DNA from: Dehalobacter alkaniphilus
GTDB taxonomy: Bacteria > Bacillota > Desulfitobacteriia > Desulfitobacteriales > Syntrophobotulaceae
NCBI GenBank assembly: GCA_040500365.1
Contig: CP148031.1
Coordinates: forward strand, 1,984,001-2,048,000
DNA: 64,000 nucleotides
Reading direction: 5' to 3'
Shown here: in pieces, positions 34,140-44,300 of the stretch
Numbering within the stretch: the stretch's first letter is position 1
Layout: each line of letters opens with the position of its first letter
Notes under the pieces: generated by a model
Seen by the model: the letters and a program-made list of their open reading frames with translations, nothing else
Databases searched by the model: none
Told to the model about the DNA's origin: nothing
Translations under genes and position numbers: made by a program

Positions 34140-35385
34140 GCCCGGAAAAATCCAGCGTCGCAAAATAATCCTCAATGGTTTCGGCTCTTCTGATCATCTC
34201 AACCCGGCCGTCAGTTTTCAGAAGAAGTTCTTTTGATCTGAGCTTGCCGTTATAATTGAATCCCATGGCATGTCCATGGGCACCCGTGTCATGAATCACC
34301 ACAAGATCCCCGATATCCATTTTGGGCAAAATCCTGTCTACCGCAAATTTATCGTTATTCTCACAAAGCCCTCCGGTCACATCATACTGATGGTCCGGTA
34401 CCAACTGTTCTTTCCCGACAACCGTGATATGATGATAAGCGCCGTAAATCCCCGGACGCATCAGATCAGCCATGCTGGCATCGAGTCCGATGTAGTTCTT
34501 GTAGATTTCTTTTTTATGAAGCACCCTGGCAACCACATAACCGTAAGGTCCTGTAATCATCCGTCCGCACTCCATGGCTACCTTCAACGGGTCCAGTCCT
34601 GCCGGAACAAGCAGTTGTTCGTAAACCTGTTTGATCCGTTTCCCGACATATTCCAGATTTACAGGATCCTGACCCAGCCGGTACGGAATTCCGATTCCAC
34701 CGCCAAGATTAATGATTTCAATCCGGATACCGAGCTTTTCTTTCAGTTCCACCGCCAGTTCAAACATCATCCGGGCCGTCTCGACAAAAAACTCCGGATC
34801 AAGTTCATTGGAAATTACCATGGTATGAATACCGAATCTTTTGGCACCGAGACTTCTCACTTTGGCATACGCTTCAAAAAGCTGCTCTCTTGTCAGTCCG
34901 TATTTGGCATCTTCGGGTTTTCCGATAATCGTATTGCCCTCGCGCAGCGGACCGGGGTTATAGCGGAAAGAGATCATTTCAGGTATTCCGGCTTCTCTGT
35001 CCAGAAAATCGATATGGGTGATATCGTCCAGATTGATGATCGCTCCAAGGTCCCTGGCCTTGCAGAATTCGGCTGCCGGCGTATCATTTGAAGAGAATAC
35101 AATGTTTTCCCCTTCCAATCCGGCCTTCTCGGCCAAAATAAGTTCTGGAAGAGAACTGCAGTCCGCGCCGGTGCCCTCTTCGGCTAAAATTTTTAAGATA
35201 TACGGATTAGGCGTCGCCTTTACAGCAAAATATTCTTTAAAGCCTGGATTCCAGGCAAAGGCAGCCTGAAGCCTGCGTACGTTCTCCCGAATTGCTTTTT
35301 CATCGTAAATATGAAAAGGCGTTCCATACTCCTGGGCAATTCTTTCAATTTCCTGACTGGAAAAAGGCAGTGATTTATTCGACAT
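34132..35385 (-). CDS. lysA: Diaminopimelate decarboxylase-like enzyme
   Basis: 417 residues, fold III PLP decarboxylase. PLP Lys in YFAVKATPNP, INLGGGIGIPY, ECGRMITGPYG and the C-terminal GGLCENND (Cys contributed across the dimer). The barrel region is more divergent than standard LysA, so a related carboxy-lyase is possible, but the lysine riboswitch directly upstream argues strongly for lysine synthesis. GGAGGAT precedes the ATG. Confidence 0.88.
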   Translation of the reverse strand: MSNKSLPFSSQEIERIAQEYGTPFHIYDEKAIRENVRRLQAAFAWNPGFKEYFAVKATPNPYILKILAEEGTGADCSSLPELILAEKAGLEGENIVFSSNDTPAAEFCKARDLGAIINLDDITHIDFLDREAGIPEMISFRYNPGPLREGNTIIGKPEDAKYGLTREQLFEAYAKVRSLGAKRFGIHTMVISNELDPEFFVETARMMFELAVELKEKLGIRIEIINLGGGIGIPYRLGQDPVNLEYVGKRIKQVYEQLLVPAGLDPLKVAMECGRMITGPYGYVVARVLHKKEIYKNYIGLDASMADLMRPGIYGAYHHITVVGKEQLVPDHQYDVTGGLCENNDKFAVDRILPKMDIGDLVVIHDTGAHGHAMGFNYNGKLRSKELLLKTDGRVEMIRRAETIEDYFATLDFSGLN

Positions 35386-35474
35386 GGTCGCATCCTCCTA
35401 TAAAGGTAAATTGGCGGCAGCCTAAGCTGAAATTCGATGTATCAGAAAGCGCTTACCGTATTTTCAAATACACG

Positions 35475-35717
35475 AAAAAAGTTTACGGATACTACCCGTA
35501 AACCTGAAAAATCCTATTTTACCGGCATTTCAAACGACGGTAATTTGAAAGGTTCCGAATAGCGCTTCATTCCGTTTCAGAATGACAGTTTTATACTCTT
35601 TCAGTATAAACCCAGCCCGACTCTTGGCCATCATCCGGCTTCGGCAGTGTTTCCTTTCTTTATTCGTCATCGACTGGCATCTCGGAATAATTACTCTTAA
35701 GCACTGCGCCTCTATCC
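35475..35717 (-). ncRNA. Lysine riboswitch (L box) with terminator
   Basis: On the minus strand the conserved core is present: GATAGAGGCGCAGTGCTTA, AGAGTAA, AAAGGAAACACTGCCGAAG and GGCTGGG, closed by CTATTC pairing near 35557. A terminator follows: GTTTACGG (35481-35488) with CCGTAAAC (35496-35503), then six Ts. Lysine binding should favour termination, lowering lysA. Confidence 0.92.
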
Positions 35718-35802
35718 CTAAAAATATTCAATTTGCCCAGTTATTTTAGCACATCCGACAGAAAAAGACAACTTCCGATAAGAATAATTCCTATCTGATC
35801 GA

Positions 35803-36339
35803 TTAAGCTTCCTCTTCCTCTTCTGCCGTATGCTCCAGCGGCGGGAGATCCTGAATAGATTTCAGGCCAAAGTGGATAAGAAAATCTTCGGTTGTCCCGT
35901 AAAGGATCGGCCGTCCCGGACCATCCTTCCGTCCCAAGTCTTTGACCAGCCCTCTTTCAACCAGCGTGGCCAGCGCCCGGTCGGATTGGACGCCGCGGAT
36001 GAAATCAATTTCACCGCGGGTAATCGGCTGTTTGTAAGCAATAATCGACAGGACTTCCAGCGCTGCATTCGACAGTATCTGAGAAGGCTGTTTGTACAAG
36101 ACTTCGATATAACCGGCAAGTTCAGGCTTCGTTCCGATCCGGAAACCCTGTTCCAGCTCAATAAGCACCAAACCGCTCGCGGGATCTTCATATCTGTCCT
36201 TTAGTGCCTGCAGAAATTCAGGTACATGATCGGCCGGTATCTCCAGTATCTCTGCAATTTTCGTCATGCTCAGCGGTTCCTTGGCCACAAAAAGCAAAGC
36301 TTCCAGGGCAGCAATTTCCGTATCCTGAAACAGCATCAT
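35803..36339 (-). CDS. scpB: Segregation and condensation protein B
   Basis: 178 residues: two winged-helix domains with LEALLFVAKEPLSMTKIAEIL and LSIIAYKQPITRGEID-IRG, ending in an acidic tail. It works with ScpA and SMC as the chromosome condensin complex. Its start overlaps the scpA stop by four bases. Confidence 0.94.
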   Translation of the reverse strand: MMLFQDTEIAALEALLFVAKEPLSMTKIAEILEIPADHVPEFLQALKDRYEDPASGLVLIELEQGFRIGTKPELAGYIEVLYKQPSQILSNAALEVLSIIAYKQPITRGEIDFIRGVQSDRALATLVERGLVKDLGRKDGPGRPILYGTTEDFLIHFGLKSIQDLPPLEHTAEEEEEA

Positions 36340-37112
36340 CCCGATTCCTCATTTCGAAAGTCCCAAGCTTTTTCGGTTGGAACCAAAAATATTTCATTGG
36401 CCTCCTTGCTTTGCTCCGCCCTGACTTTTCCTTCTTTGAGCAGCTCAAGCAAAGCAATAAAGGCTACCACAATTTCTACTCTCGACCCGTATCTTAGAAG
36501 CTGACTAAACTTCAACCCTCTGGGATGCAGGATCATTCTGCGCATGATGTCGCTCGTCATCATCTCCACAGGGATTTCTTCGACCTGCACATACTGGATA
36601 TCCTCACCTTTTTCAACCCGCTCCAGAACAGCTTGGAACGCCTTGAACAAATCCTCCATGACAATGCCCTGCAACGGGTTCGGCGGCGGGATTCTGGAAA
36701 GGATCTCTTCCAGATCGATTTCCCGGAAATACCTGCTGCCCAGTGTTTCGTCCCTCGAACTCAAAAAAGAGGCAATGTTTTTAAAAGCCCTGTAGGTGAC
36801 AAGCCTTTCCACAAGGTCTTGTTTCATCTCTTCTTCCAGCAGCAGTTCCTCTTCGGTCTTTTGCGGTTTTGGCAGCAGCTGCCGTGATTTCAGATACAAC
36901 AGATGGGCCGCCAGCACCAGAAATTCCGAAGTCACTTCCATATCCAGCGCTTCTAATCTGCGGACAGTAGCGATAAATTGATCGGCAATGAGCGCGATCG
37001 GAATATCATAAATATCAACTTTATGCTCCTGGATCAGATGAAGGAGTAAATCCAGAGGGCCTTGAAAATTGGGAATTTCAACATAAGGTTTATGTTTTAG
37101 AGCATCATCCAT
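36336..37112 (-). CDS. scpA: Segregation and condensation protein A
   Basis: 258 residues, kleisin family. The N-terminal FQGPLDLLLHLIQEHKVDIYDIPIA contacts the SMC neck, and the C-terminal winged helix (LFIALLELLKEGKV-like) contacts the SMC head. Overlaps both neighbours by one to four bases, in an operon trpS-scpA-scpB. Confidence 0.94.
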   Translation of the reverse strand: MDDALKHKPYVEIPNFQGPLDLLLHLIQEHKVDIYDIPIALIADQFIATVRRLEALDMEVTSEFLVLAAHLLYLKSRQLLPKPQKTEEELLLEEEMKQDLVERLVTYRAFKNIASFLSSRDETLGSRYFREIDLEEILSRIPPPNPLQGIVMEDLFKAFQAVLERVEKGEDIQYVQVEEIPVEMMTSDIMRRMILHPRGLKFSQLLRYGSRVEIVVAFIALLELLKEGKVRAEQSKEANEIFLVPTEKAWDFRNEESG

Positions 37113-38092
37113 CAGATCCCCAGCGCTGACCGGACTTCCGCCATGGTTGCTGCAGCGGTAATTCCGGCTTTTTCGGCGCCCTCCTGCAGTACTTTCTCAA
37201 CCTTCCCGTCTTCATCCCAGAATAATCTTCTTTCCCGGTAGGGGGCAAGCACTTTATCGATGTTTTCAGCCAGATACTTCTTACAGGCGACGCAGCCGAT
37301 CCTGCCGGCACAGCATTCTTCTTCGACCCGGTTCACATCCGGCGTGTAGATATGATGGAATTTGGAAACCACACAGACTTCCGGATGTCCCGGATCGTCC
37401 TTGCGGAGGCGCTCGGGATCCGTGATCATCTGTTTGACCCTGGTATTGATTTCTTCGGTTGAGGCTGTAAGCGAGATTGCGTTGTTATAGCTTTTGCTCA
37501 TTTTTCGGCCGTCAACACCCGGCAGCAGCGGCACTTTGCCGATAAGGGCCTGCGGCTCGGGAAAAACGTTCCCATACAGGTAATTAAAGCGGCGTCCGAC
37601 TTCCCGGCAAAGCTCGATATGCGGGATTTGGTCTTCTCCTACCGGGACGGCTTTGGCCTTGTAGACGAGAATATCCGCCGCCTGCAGTAAAGGATAACCG
37701 AGAAAACCATACGTATGCAGGTCTTTGCCTTCATTCCCGAGCTGCTGGAGCTGATCCTTATACGTTGGCACTCTTTCCAGCCACGAAATCGGCGTGAACA
37801 TGGAAAACAAAAGGTGAAGTTCCGCATGTTCCTTGACCTGGGATTGAATGAACACGGCGCTCTTTTCAGGATCAATGCCGACACTCAGCCAGTCCAGAGC
37901 CATTTCTCGGATTAAAGCCTTCAGGTCAAGCTTATCTTCATAACCAGTGGTCAGCGCATGCCAGTCGACAATACCAAAATAGCATTCATATTCATCCTGG
38001 AGCGCAGCCCAATTCTGTAGAACGCTTAAATGTCCTATGTGCAGCGAACCTGTCGGCCGCATACCGCTAAAAATTCTGTTTCTCAAAGTCAT
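37112..38092 (-). CDS. trpS: Tryptophanyl-tRNA synthetase
   Basis: 326 residues. HIGH-type motif PTGSLHIGH and KMSKS in GRKMSKSYNNAI. AAGGGAG supports the ATG at 38092; the in-frame extension to 38119 is not needed. It charges tRNA-Trp, the ligand sensed by the T-box of the nearby trp operon. No T-box precedes this gene. Confidence 0.95.
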   Translation of the reverse strand: MTLRNRIFSGMRPTGSLHIGHLSVLQNWAALQDEYECYFGIVDWHALTTGYEDKLDLKALIREMALDWLSVGIDPEKSAVFIQSQVKEHAELHLLFSMFTPISWLERVPTYKDQLQQLGNEGKDLHTYGFLGYPLLQAADILVYKAKAVPVGEDQIPHIELCREVGRRFNYLYGNVFPEPQALIGKVPLLPGVDGRKMSKSYNNAISLTASTEEINTRVKQMITDPERLRKDDPGHPEVCVVSKFHHIYTPDVNRVEEECCAGRIGCVACKKYLAENIDKVLAPYRERRLFWDEDGKVEKVLQEGAEKAGITAAATMAEVRSALGI

Positions 38093-38130
38093 TTCTCCCT
38101 TCAGAATTTTACAATTCATAAAGATCTATT

Positions 38131-40716
38131 TTATATTGGTTTATTATCTATGCAATCAGCTCTGTCATTTTTTTCGAGCAGGATTTTGAGATACCTTTTT
38201 TCTTCATCCGGAGTCCGGATTTTTCCTTCGAGCCAGGCCAGCCGAATTTGTTTCAGGATGCTGCCGATTTCCGGTCCTTCCCTGACGCCTGATTGCCGCA
38301 GATCTTTTCCGGTTATTTTCATCTGGATTCCCTCGCGCACCAAACGGTATTTTTTCAGAGAATCCGTATAGGCATCATCACTGCCAAGAATATTAAACAA
38401 CAATAACGGAACTCCTGCAAGTAATTCATCAATGTTTTTCAGATCGGTAAGATCTTCCAGTTTTAAGGCTTGCTTCAGCCGCAGGTATTCCAGTGTAATC
38501 CTTTTGAGAGATTTAGGTAAGGTCAGTCTGTCCAAAACAGCGGAAATCTCATTACTGTCCAGATTTTTCAGGCTGATGAGCCATCGTTCGGTCAATGACC
38601 TTTGCTCACCGACAGACTCCGCCTCCTCAAAATTCCAGGCATAATCTGCTTTAAACCAGGCTTTGAAAATACCGTTCCGTACTAATTCGCGGCCCATACG
38701 CTGAAATTTAGCTTCCTTATAGATCAGGATCAGTTCTTCCGTAAAGCGTTCCGCACTGATTTTGGCAAAAACGTCCTCTTTTAAGGCGATCGGTATCGCA
38801 TCCGCCGTCACCTTGGCAAGCTTAAACGCATACCGAACTGCAAACTTTATCGCTCTGAGCATCCGGGTAGGATCGTCAATAAAGCTGAGGTTATGCAAGA
38901 AACGAATTTCCTTTTGCTGCAGGTCACGAAAACCGCCATAATAATCAATGATATGGCCAAAGCTGTCTTCGTTCAAACATAAAGCCATGGCATTAATGGT
39001 GAAATCTCTCCGGAGCAAATCCTCTCTGAGGGTTGACTCCTCCACAACCGGCAAAGCTCCGGGAAAATCATAATCTTCCCGGCGGGTTGAAGCAATGTCC
39101 AAATGTGTGCCGTTGCTGAAAATCAGACTGGCTGTACCAAAGGACGCATGCAAGACCAATTTGTCGCAAGCCAGTTTTTTACTCAGAATCCTACCCAGCT
39201 CAATCCCTTTGCCTTCGACAACAATATCCAGATCATTGTTCGGCATATTCATCAGTAAATCCCTGACAAAACCGCCAACCAGATAGACCTGGTTCCCCAT
39301 TTCCGAAGCGGCTTCCCGAATTGCCGCCAGATCATCCTGAATGTACTGGGGAAGCCCTGCAATATGCCGCAGGATTTCTTCCCGTCTGGCTATGCTTCTG
39401 TCCCTGGCAAGCTCATTTAAGGTCGGTACGACGCTGCCATAAATGAGCCGCATCACATCGGATCTCGACACAATGCCGGTAAGGATCTCGTTTTCCACCA
39501 CCGGGATTCTGCCGATATCATGTAAAACCATCAGCTTCTGGACTTCTTCCCAACTTAAATCCGGCTGGACCGTGATCACGTCCCGGGTCATAAACCCCTT
39601 CACCGGAGCATGCTGCAGCCCGTGTTTCAAGGCCTTGTCCACGTCCCTGCGCGAGATAATCCCGACAAGTTTTTCAGCCTGGACAACAGGCAGACCGGTA
39701 TGCCCGTACTTTAAAAGCATCTTGCCTACCTCTTCGATCGAGGTATCCGGGAAAACCGTTTTAACAGGATAACTCATAATGTCGCGTATCGTCGTTGGTT
39801 TCTCTGCCCTCAGCTTGATCTCTTCTCGTAACAGCCTGATGATGCTGTCTATATTGCCATTTTTGATTACGGCTGAAGCGGCTTTTTCATGGCCTCCGCC
39901 GCCAAAAGCCTGAACAATTTCATTGAGCGGCAGGCTGCTGCCTCCTCTTGCTCTGCCGACAAGATAGACCCGGTCTTCCATCTTCACGACGAGGAAAAAG
40001 ATCTCCGCATTCTCAAATTCACCGATCCGGTGAGCAAGCAAAGCCAGCCCTGAAAAATACTCCCTGCTTTCGGCATAGGAGATAAAAACCGGCATTTCAT
40101 TATATTTTTCGATCACGCCGTTATCCAGTAACTGCTGGAATAAGTCCTTTTGCTCCGAGGTAAGCGGTCTCTGCAGATACTCCGCCATAACGGCAAGCTC
40201 AGCCCCTTCTTCCACAAGATAGGCGGCTGCCAGCAGATCCCTAGGTGTTGTGTTTGCAAAAAGCAGGCTCCCGGTGTCATCATAAATTCCCAGAGCCATT
40301 AACGTCGCATCGAAACTGGTCAGGTTAATGCCTCTTTGCTGAATCTGTTCGACCAGAATCGTTGTACAGGCTCCAACCATTTCAATAATCCGGTTCTGAC
40401 CATCCGGTTCGACGACAGGATGATGGTCAATGATCTCAATTGGGATGGCCCGAAGTCGGTCCATAAGATTTTTATTACCGATGGACCGTTCGATTTCTTG
40501 TGTATCCACGAGAATGATCTTTTCTACCTTGTCCACGTCAATATCTTTGAAGCGGTAGTAGGGCAATTGTTCTTTGGCCAGCGATAAAAATTCCTGTACA
40601 TAAGAACCGTATTTGCCGTCGATCACCAACACGGCTTCAGGACATAGCTTTTGGGCTGCGGCCATCGCTGCAAGCGCATCAAAATCGAGAAATTGATGTG
40701 ACAGGATAATGATCAT
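38131..40716 (-). CDS. DHH-CBS-CCA nucleotidyltransferase fusion
   Basis: 861 residues in three parts: an N-terminal DHH phosphoesterase domain (HQFLDFDALAA, VDTQE, IDHHPVVE, GGGGHEKAAS), a CBS pair in the middle (about 310-430), and a C-terminal class II CCA-adding enzyme/poly(A) polymerase (LVGGFVRDLLM, NDLDIVVEG, RRDFTINAMA). It adds or repairs the CCA end of tRNA or tails RNA; the DHH part may degrade nanoRNA or cyclic dinucleotides. This architecture is known in Clostridia and Deltaproteobacteria. GGAG is 8 bases before the ATG at 40716. Confidence 0.9.
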   Translation of the reverse strand: MIIILSHQFLDFDALAAMAAAQKLCPEAVLVIDGKYGSYVQEFLSLAKEQLPYYRFKDIDVDKVEKIILVDTQEIERSIGNKNLMDRLRAIPIEIIDHHPVVEPDGQNRIIEMVGACTTILVEQIQQRGINLTSFDATLMALGIYDDTGSLLFANTTPRDLLAAAYLVEEGAELAVMAEYLQRPLTSEQKDLFQQLLDNGVIEKYNEMPVFISYAESREYFSGLALLAHRIGEFENAEIFFLVVKMEDRVYLVGRARGGSSLPLNEIVQAFGGGGHEKAASAVIKNGNIDSIIRLLREEIKLRAEKPTTIRDIMSYPVKTVFPDTSIEEVGKMLLKYGHTGLPVVQAEKLVGIISRRDVDKALKHGLQHAPVKGFMTRDVITVQPDLSWEEVQKLMVLHDIGRIPVVENEILTGIVSRSDVMRLIYGSVVPTLNELARDRSIARREEILRHIAGLPQYIQDDLAAIREAASEMGNQVYLVGGFVRDLLMNMPNNDLDIVVEGKGIELGRILSKKLACDKLVLHASFGTASLIFSNGTHLDIASTRREDYDFPGALPVVEESTLREDLLRRDFTINAMALCLNEDSFGHIIDYYGGFRDLQQKEIRFLHNLSFIDDPTRMLRAIKFAVRYAFKLAKVTADAIPIALKEDVFAKISAERFTEELILIYKEAKFQRMGRELVRNGIFKAWFKADYAWNFEEAESVGEQRSLTERWLISLKNLDSNEISAVLDRLTLPKSLKRITLEYLRLKQALKLEDLTDLKNIDELLAGVPLLLFNILGSDDAYTDSLKKYRLVREGIQMKITGKDLRQSGVREGPEIGSILKQIRLAWLEGKIRTPDEEKRYLKILLEKNDRADCIDNKPI

Positions 40717-40763
40717 CGCTGATTCTCCATCCATACCCTTTTCGCCTATAAATTCCTAAGTCC

Positions 40764-41111
40764 TTACTGCTCAGCAGCCTCGTTCATCTCACTCATCATC
40801 GCGTCAATCTGATTTTGGGTCAGGCCTTCTTTTTTCAGCCGATAATCAATCGCATCAACCCAAAATCCGCATTTGGCAGCCATTTTTTTGAAGGCTTTCC
40901 CATTCACTTTACTTCTCTGGGCACGAGATTCGGCATTGCCCTGAACGATACTGCAAATATACCTGGCTTGGAAACAGGCAGCCTGGTCCATCTCGTTATA
41001 TGTTTTGTTCAGCTGTTCAATCACACCGGTATAATAGGTTTTGAATTCTTCAAAGGTAATCTCTGTCTCCATTTGAAGGTATTCCTTCAATTTGGCTATT
41101 TTTTCGTCCAT
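40764..41111 (-). CDS. Hypothetical helical protein
   Basis: 115 residues, predicted all helical, acidic, with three Cys (ACFQARYICSIVQGN and AAKCGFW). No recognised domain. GGAGGGTACA stands before the ATG at 41111. It ends 48 bases upstream of the CCA-enzyme start, so it may be cotranscribed. Confidence 0.6.
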   Translation of the reverse strand: MDEKIAKLKEYLQMETEITFEEFKTYYTGVIEQLNKTYNEMDQAACFQARYICSIVQGNAESRAQRSKVNGKAFKKMAAKCGFWVDAIDYRLKKEGLTQNQIDAMMSEMNEAAEQ

Positions 41112-41370
41112 TGTACCCTCCTGTATCTCCTCTTCAGATAGAAACGATCTTTTTGATCTTGATTTTAATCCCTATCTATCTTAATTCCTATCTATTATAT
41201 AAGAAAATAAAGAATTTGGAAAATAAAAATATAAAAATATATTGAGACTGTTAGCCGGATACTTGTTGATTAATTTGCCAGGAGTGCCATAATGTATTAG
41301 GAAAAAGTTTACTGTCGAAGCCGTACCCTATGTACACCGATTCAGAAAAGACGAAGGAGGCCTTTCGGCA

Positions 41371-42651
41371 ATGGAATTCACACCTGCCATGACACTGTCT
41401 GTCATTATCTTTGCAGCTGCCTATCTGCTCATCGTTACTGAAAAGATCGACAGAGTGATCATCGCGCTCGGCGGCGGCGTTCTGATGGCGCTTACGGGGC
41501 TATTAGACCATGAAAATCCTTACGAAGCCATCGACTTTAATACACTTGCCCTGCTGATCAGCATGATGGTGATCGTTATGATCACCCAGCGCACCGGTGT
41601 GTTCGAATTTCTGGCCATTAAAGTTGTCAAGCTGGCCAAAGGCGAACCCTGGAAAGTGTTGGTGTACCTTTCCTTCATTACAGCGATTGCTTCAGCCTTT
41701 CTGGACAATGTAACCACAATTCTGTTGATTCTCCCGATCACGCTGGATGTAACAAGGGAGCTCAAGTTAAAGCCTGTCCCGTTCGTCATCAGCCAGATCT
41801 TTGCTTCGAATATCGGCGGCACGGCAACCCTGATCGGCGACCCGCCAAATATCATGATCGGGACGAAAACGGGCTTAAGCTTTATGGATTTTGTTATGAA
41901 TGTTGCGCCAATCATTGTTCCTATCCTGCTCGTCACCATTGGAGCATTTCTGCTGGTCTATAAAAAATATCTCCATACAAACGAAGAGAACAAAAAAAAG
42001 GTTCTGCTGTTCAACGAATACGAAGCACTCAAGGATAAGAAGCTCCTTACGAAATGCCTGATCGTACTGGGCCTGACCATCCTGGGCTTTATCCTGCATA
42101 GCATTTTAAATTATCCGTCTTCGGTCGTAGCAATGACCGGTGCAGTCCTTCTTCTGCTGATTTCCAGAGTCAACCCGGAGAGAGTATTTAAAGAAGTCGA
42201 GTGGAAAACGATCTTCTTCTTTGCCGGTCTTTTTATGCTGGTGGGCGGTCTGGAACGGGCCGGAGTTTTGGAAGTGCTTGCGAAAAGCATCGTTCAGCAA
42301 ACCAACGGTGATATGTTTTTACTCGGAATGGCCGTTCTCTGGGTTTCAGCGATCGCTTCAGCCTTTGTTGACAACATCCCGTTTACCGCGACCATGATCC
42401 CGCTGATTCAGGAAGTCGGCGTGCTGACCGGAATGGATATTACACCATTATGGTGGGCGCTCTCACTGGGGGCCTGTCTGGGCGGAAACGGCACCATTAT
42501 CGGTGCAAGCGCCAATGTCGTAGCTTCTGGTATGTCCGAAGAAGCAGGATACAAAATTACCTTCGGCCAGTACTTTAAAGTCTGCTTCCCCGTGATGCTG
42601 ATCACCGTCGCCATCAGCACGGTTTACCTTGTTCTGCGCTATTTGATTTAG
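41371..42651 (+). CDS. ArsB/NhaD-type ion transporter
   Basis: 426 residues with about eleven membrane helices in two inverted halves. Motifs: AFLDNVTTILLILP and GGTATLIGDPPNIMIG in the first half, SAFVDNIPFTATMIPLI and GGNGTIIGASANVVA in the second. This is the ion transporter superfamily of ArsB, NhaD, citrate and sulfate permeases. An arsenite, anion or Na+/H+ antiport role cannot be separated by sequence alone; no ars genes are adjacent. AAGGAGG precedes the ATG. Confidence 0.85.
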   Translation: MEFTPAMTLSVIIFAAAYLLIVTEKIDRVIIALGGGVLMALTGLLDHENPYEAIDFNTLALLISMMVIVMITQRTGVFEFLAIKVVKLAKGEPWKVLVYLSFITAIASAFLDNVTTILLILPITLDVTRELKLKPVPFVISQIFASNIGGTATLIGDPPNIMIGTKTGLSFMDFVMNVAPIIVPILLVTIGAFLLVYKKYLHTNEENKKKVLLFNEYEALKDKKLLTKCLIVLGLTILGFILHSILNYPSSVVAMTGAVLLLLISRVNPERVFKEVEWKTIFFFAGLFMLVGGLERAGVLEVLAKSIVQQTNGDMFLLGMAVLWVSAIASAFVDNIPFTATMIPLIQEVGVLTGMDITPLWWALSLGACLGGNGTIIGASANVVASGMSEEAGYKITFGQYFKVCFPVMLITVAISTVYLVLRYLI

Positions 42652-43015
42652 CCCAGAACGCCATGCAAGAATTCTTTCCCTACATGGCGTCGACCCCACC
42701 GGTACCTTTATAAATCATTGAAATCCTCATCGGCTTAATTGAACCAATATTTTTTCTTTCTAATAAGATATCCTACTCCTAAAATGACACAGAAACCAAC
42801 GGCAGCAGCCACTGCAATCGGATTGACTGCCGAAGAAAAAAGCTTCTTATTTGTTAGTAACTACGTCCCTCCCTTGTCTACATAAATACTTTTATCATCA
42901 GTGTTATAGGAATCGACCCTTTCGTATTTGTTTTTTAACTGAGAATGTTAATTGGTTGATAAGGATCGGTAGAAAAGAGGAAGATATGTTGGTCTTTTCC
43001 ACTGATTTTATCAAA
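42652..43015. other. Intergenic region with a possible gene remnant
   Basis: On the minus strand, about 42862 to 42738, a frame reads NKKLFSSAVNPIAVAAAVGF and continues through GVGYLIRKKK before its stop: a hydrophobic helix with a basic tail, like a C-terminal membrane anchor. A GGGAGGGA sequence lies upstream but no start codon fits it. I regard it as a remnant or an unannotated small membrane protein. The rest is A+T-rich with nothing else recognised. Confidence 0.35.
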
Positions 43016-43456
43016 TTAATATGTTGACGTCGGAGAATATGCGGTCACAGTTTCCAGTAAATTTCCAGATGAATTATAGACTTTAGCAGTAGCAGATACC
43101 CGATAGGTCCCGCTGACAACATAATAGTTTTGTAATATTGTCGTGCCAGGCATCCCAACTCCCGATGATGTCCAGGTTTTAATTGCACTCCAGCCACTGC
43201 CTGTAGATTTCTGCAATTGTACCGTTAAATCTACACGGTTGGTACCAGAGTATAAGCTAACATCACCCATACAGGCCGCTTTCCCTGATGAATCGATATT
43301 AAGACCTACATTTAGTTGTAAAATGTAAGTAAATAAAGGGCTTACCGTTCCTGATCCTTGTGTTCTGATATTATTCTCATCAATAGCAGCATAAGCCGGA
43401 ACGGCAGAAAAAATGGCCATAAGTACAATTAGACTCATACAGATTATTTTTTTCAT
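43016..43456 (-). CDS. Secreted DUF6147-like protein (first paralogue)
   Basis: 146 residues. A clear Sec signal peptide (MKKIICMSLIVLMAI, cleavage after AYA at about residue 23) is followed by a small beta-rich domain ending in VYNSSGNLLETVTAYSP. The same ending occurs in the protein at 46526-46963, so they are paralogues of a secreted family I associate with DUF6147. AAAGGAGG supports the ATG at 43456. Its promoter belongs to the TGTTGC/GTCT set (43497-43522). Function unknown; a cell-surface or released role is likely. Confidence 0.75.
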   Translation of the reverse strand: MKKIICMSLIVLMAIFSAVPAYAAIDENNIRTQGSGTVSPLFTYILQLNVGLNIDSSGKAACMGDVSLYSGTNRVDLTVQLQKSTGSGWSAIKTWTSSGVGMPGTTILQNYYVVSGTYRVSATAKVYNSSGNLLETVTAYSPTSTY

Positions 43457-43496
43457 CAATAAAAAACCTCCTTTGTAATATCTTCCAACTATGAAA

Positions 43497-43522
43497 GACA
43501 ACAAAGAAGGTTTTTTGCAACA
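43497..43522 (-). promoter_or_regulatory. Island promoter, copy a
   Basis: TGTTGC (43522-43517), 17 bases, GTCTTT (from 43499). It precedes the secreted DUF6147-like gene by about 40 bases. One of six matching elements in the island. Confidence 0.6.
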
Positions 43523-43534
43523 AATTTTTACAAT

Positions 43535-44299
43535 TTAATTAATATATTTTACTCCTTCAGCAATCTTTAGCGCAGTATCCTGATCCGTCGATGCGCTGAC
43601 CGTAAATATACGGCCTTTTATTTCCCATACGATTGTAACCGTCGAGTTTTTCACTGTAAGCGTCCCCTTGTGGCCGTTTATACTAATTTCTTTAAAGACG
43701 GATGCGTTTTCCGTGTCCGACTGGACAATACTGCCTTCATTTAATTCCGTATATAAAATAACCATATCCTGCTGATTTCTAAATACAATTTTTTTAAAGG
43801 TTTCACTATTGGAAGAGTTATTGACTTTATATCCTTCCGGTATATAAGTTGGAACATAGGCTTTTGTCCAGTTGACAACCGCCCCCCCGTTGCCCGATCC
43901 ATTACCACTTTCATTTACCTGATAAGATGTATATTTCGGCTGAATATCCATGAAAAAGTTCAATACTTTGACTCTAATCGCTTGTACGCTGGCTACGGTG
44001 GTAAACAATAGAATAATAACAATCAGCATAGCTACCGCAGACCTATTTAAGATCCTGAAAGTTTTTTGCCTTAAAGCATAAGCCTTTTTTCTTTTTAAGA
44101 TATTATCCAATTGAGAGCTGAACTTTTGAACGGCTTCCTCCGATGGAACAAATGCGGGATCATATTTCAGCTTTTCTCTTTCTTCCAGTAAGACTTTTCC
44201 TTCTTTTTCCACTGTCTCGTACATAACCAGCCTGAATAAACTATCTTCATATTCCTCATAGAGTTTCTTCTGCATTGATTGCGAACTATTATTCAACAT
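43535..44299 (-). CDS. DUF4367 membrane protein, probable anti-sigma factor
   Basis: 254 residues. A cytoplasmic N-terminus of about 95 residues, one membrane helix (about 96-116), then an extracellular DUF4367 domain with YVPTYIPEGYKVNNSS and a C-terminal beta-sheet. The start lies 2 bases past the stop of the sigma gene at 44301 and shares its GGAGG. Paired sigma/DUF4367 genes are common in Firmicutes, and the arrangement implies a transmembrane anti-sigma factor. The inhibitory role is inference. Confidence 0.78.
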   Translation of the reverse strand: MLNNSSQSMQKKLYEEYEDSLFRLVMYETVEKEGKVLLEEREKLKYDPAFVPSEEAVQKFSSQLDNILKRKKAYALRQKTFRILNRSAVAMLIVIILLFTTVASVQAIRVKVLNFFMDIQPKYTSYQVNESGNGSGNGGAVVNWTKAYVPTYIPEGYKVNNSSNSETFKKIVFRNQQDMVILYTELNEGSIVQSDTENASVFKEISINGHKGTLTVKNSTVTIVWEIKGRIFTVSASTDQDTALKIAEGVKYIN

Positions 44300-44300
44300 G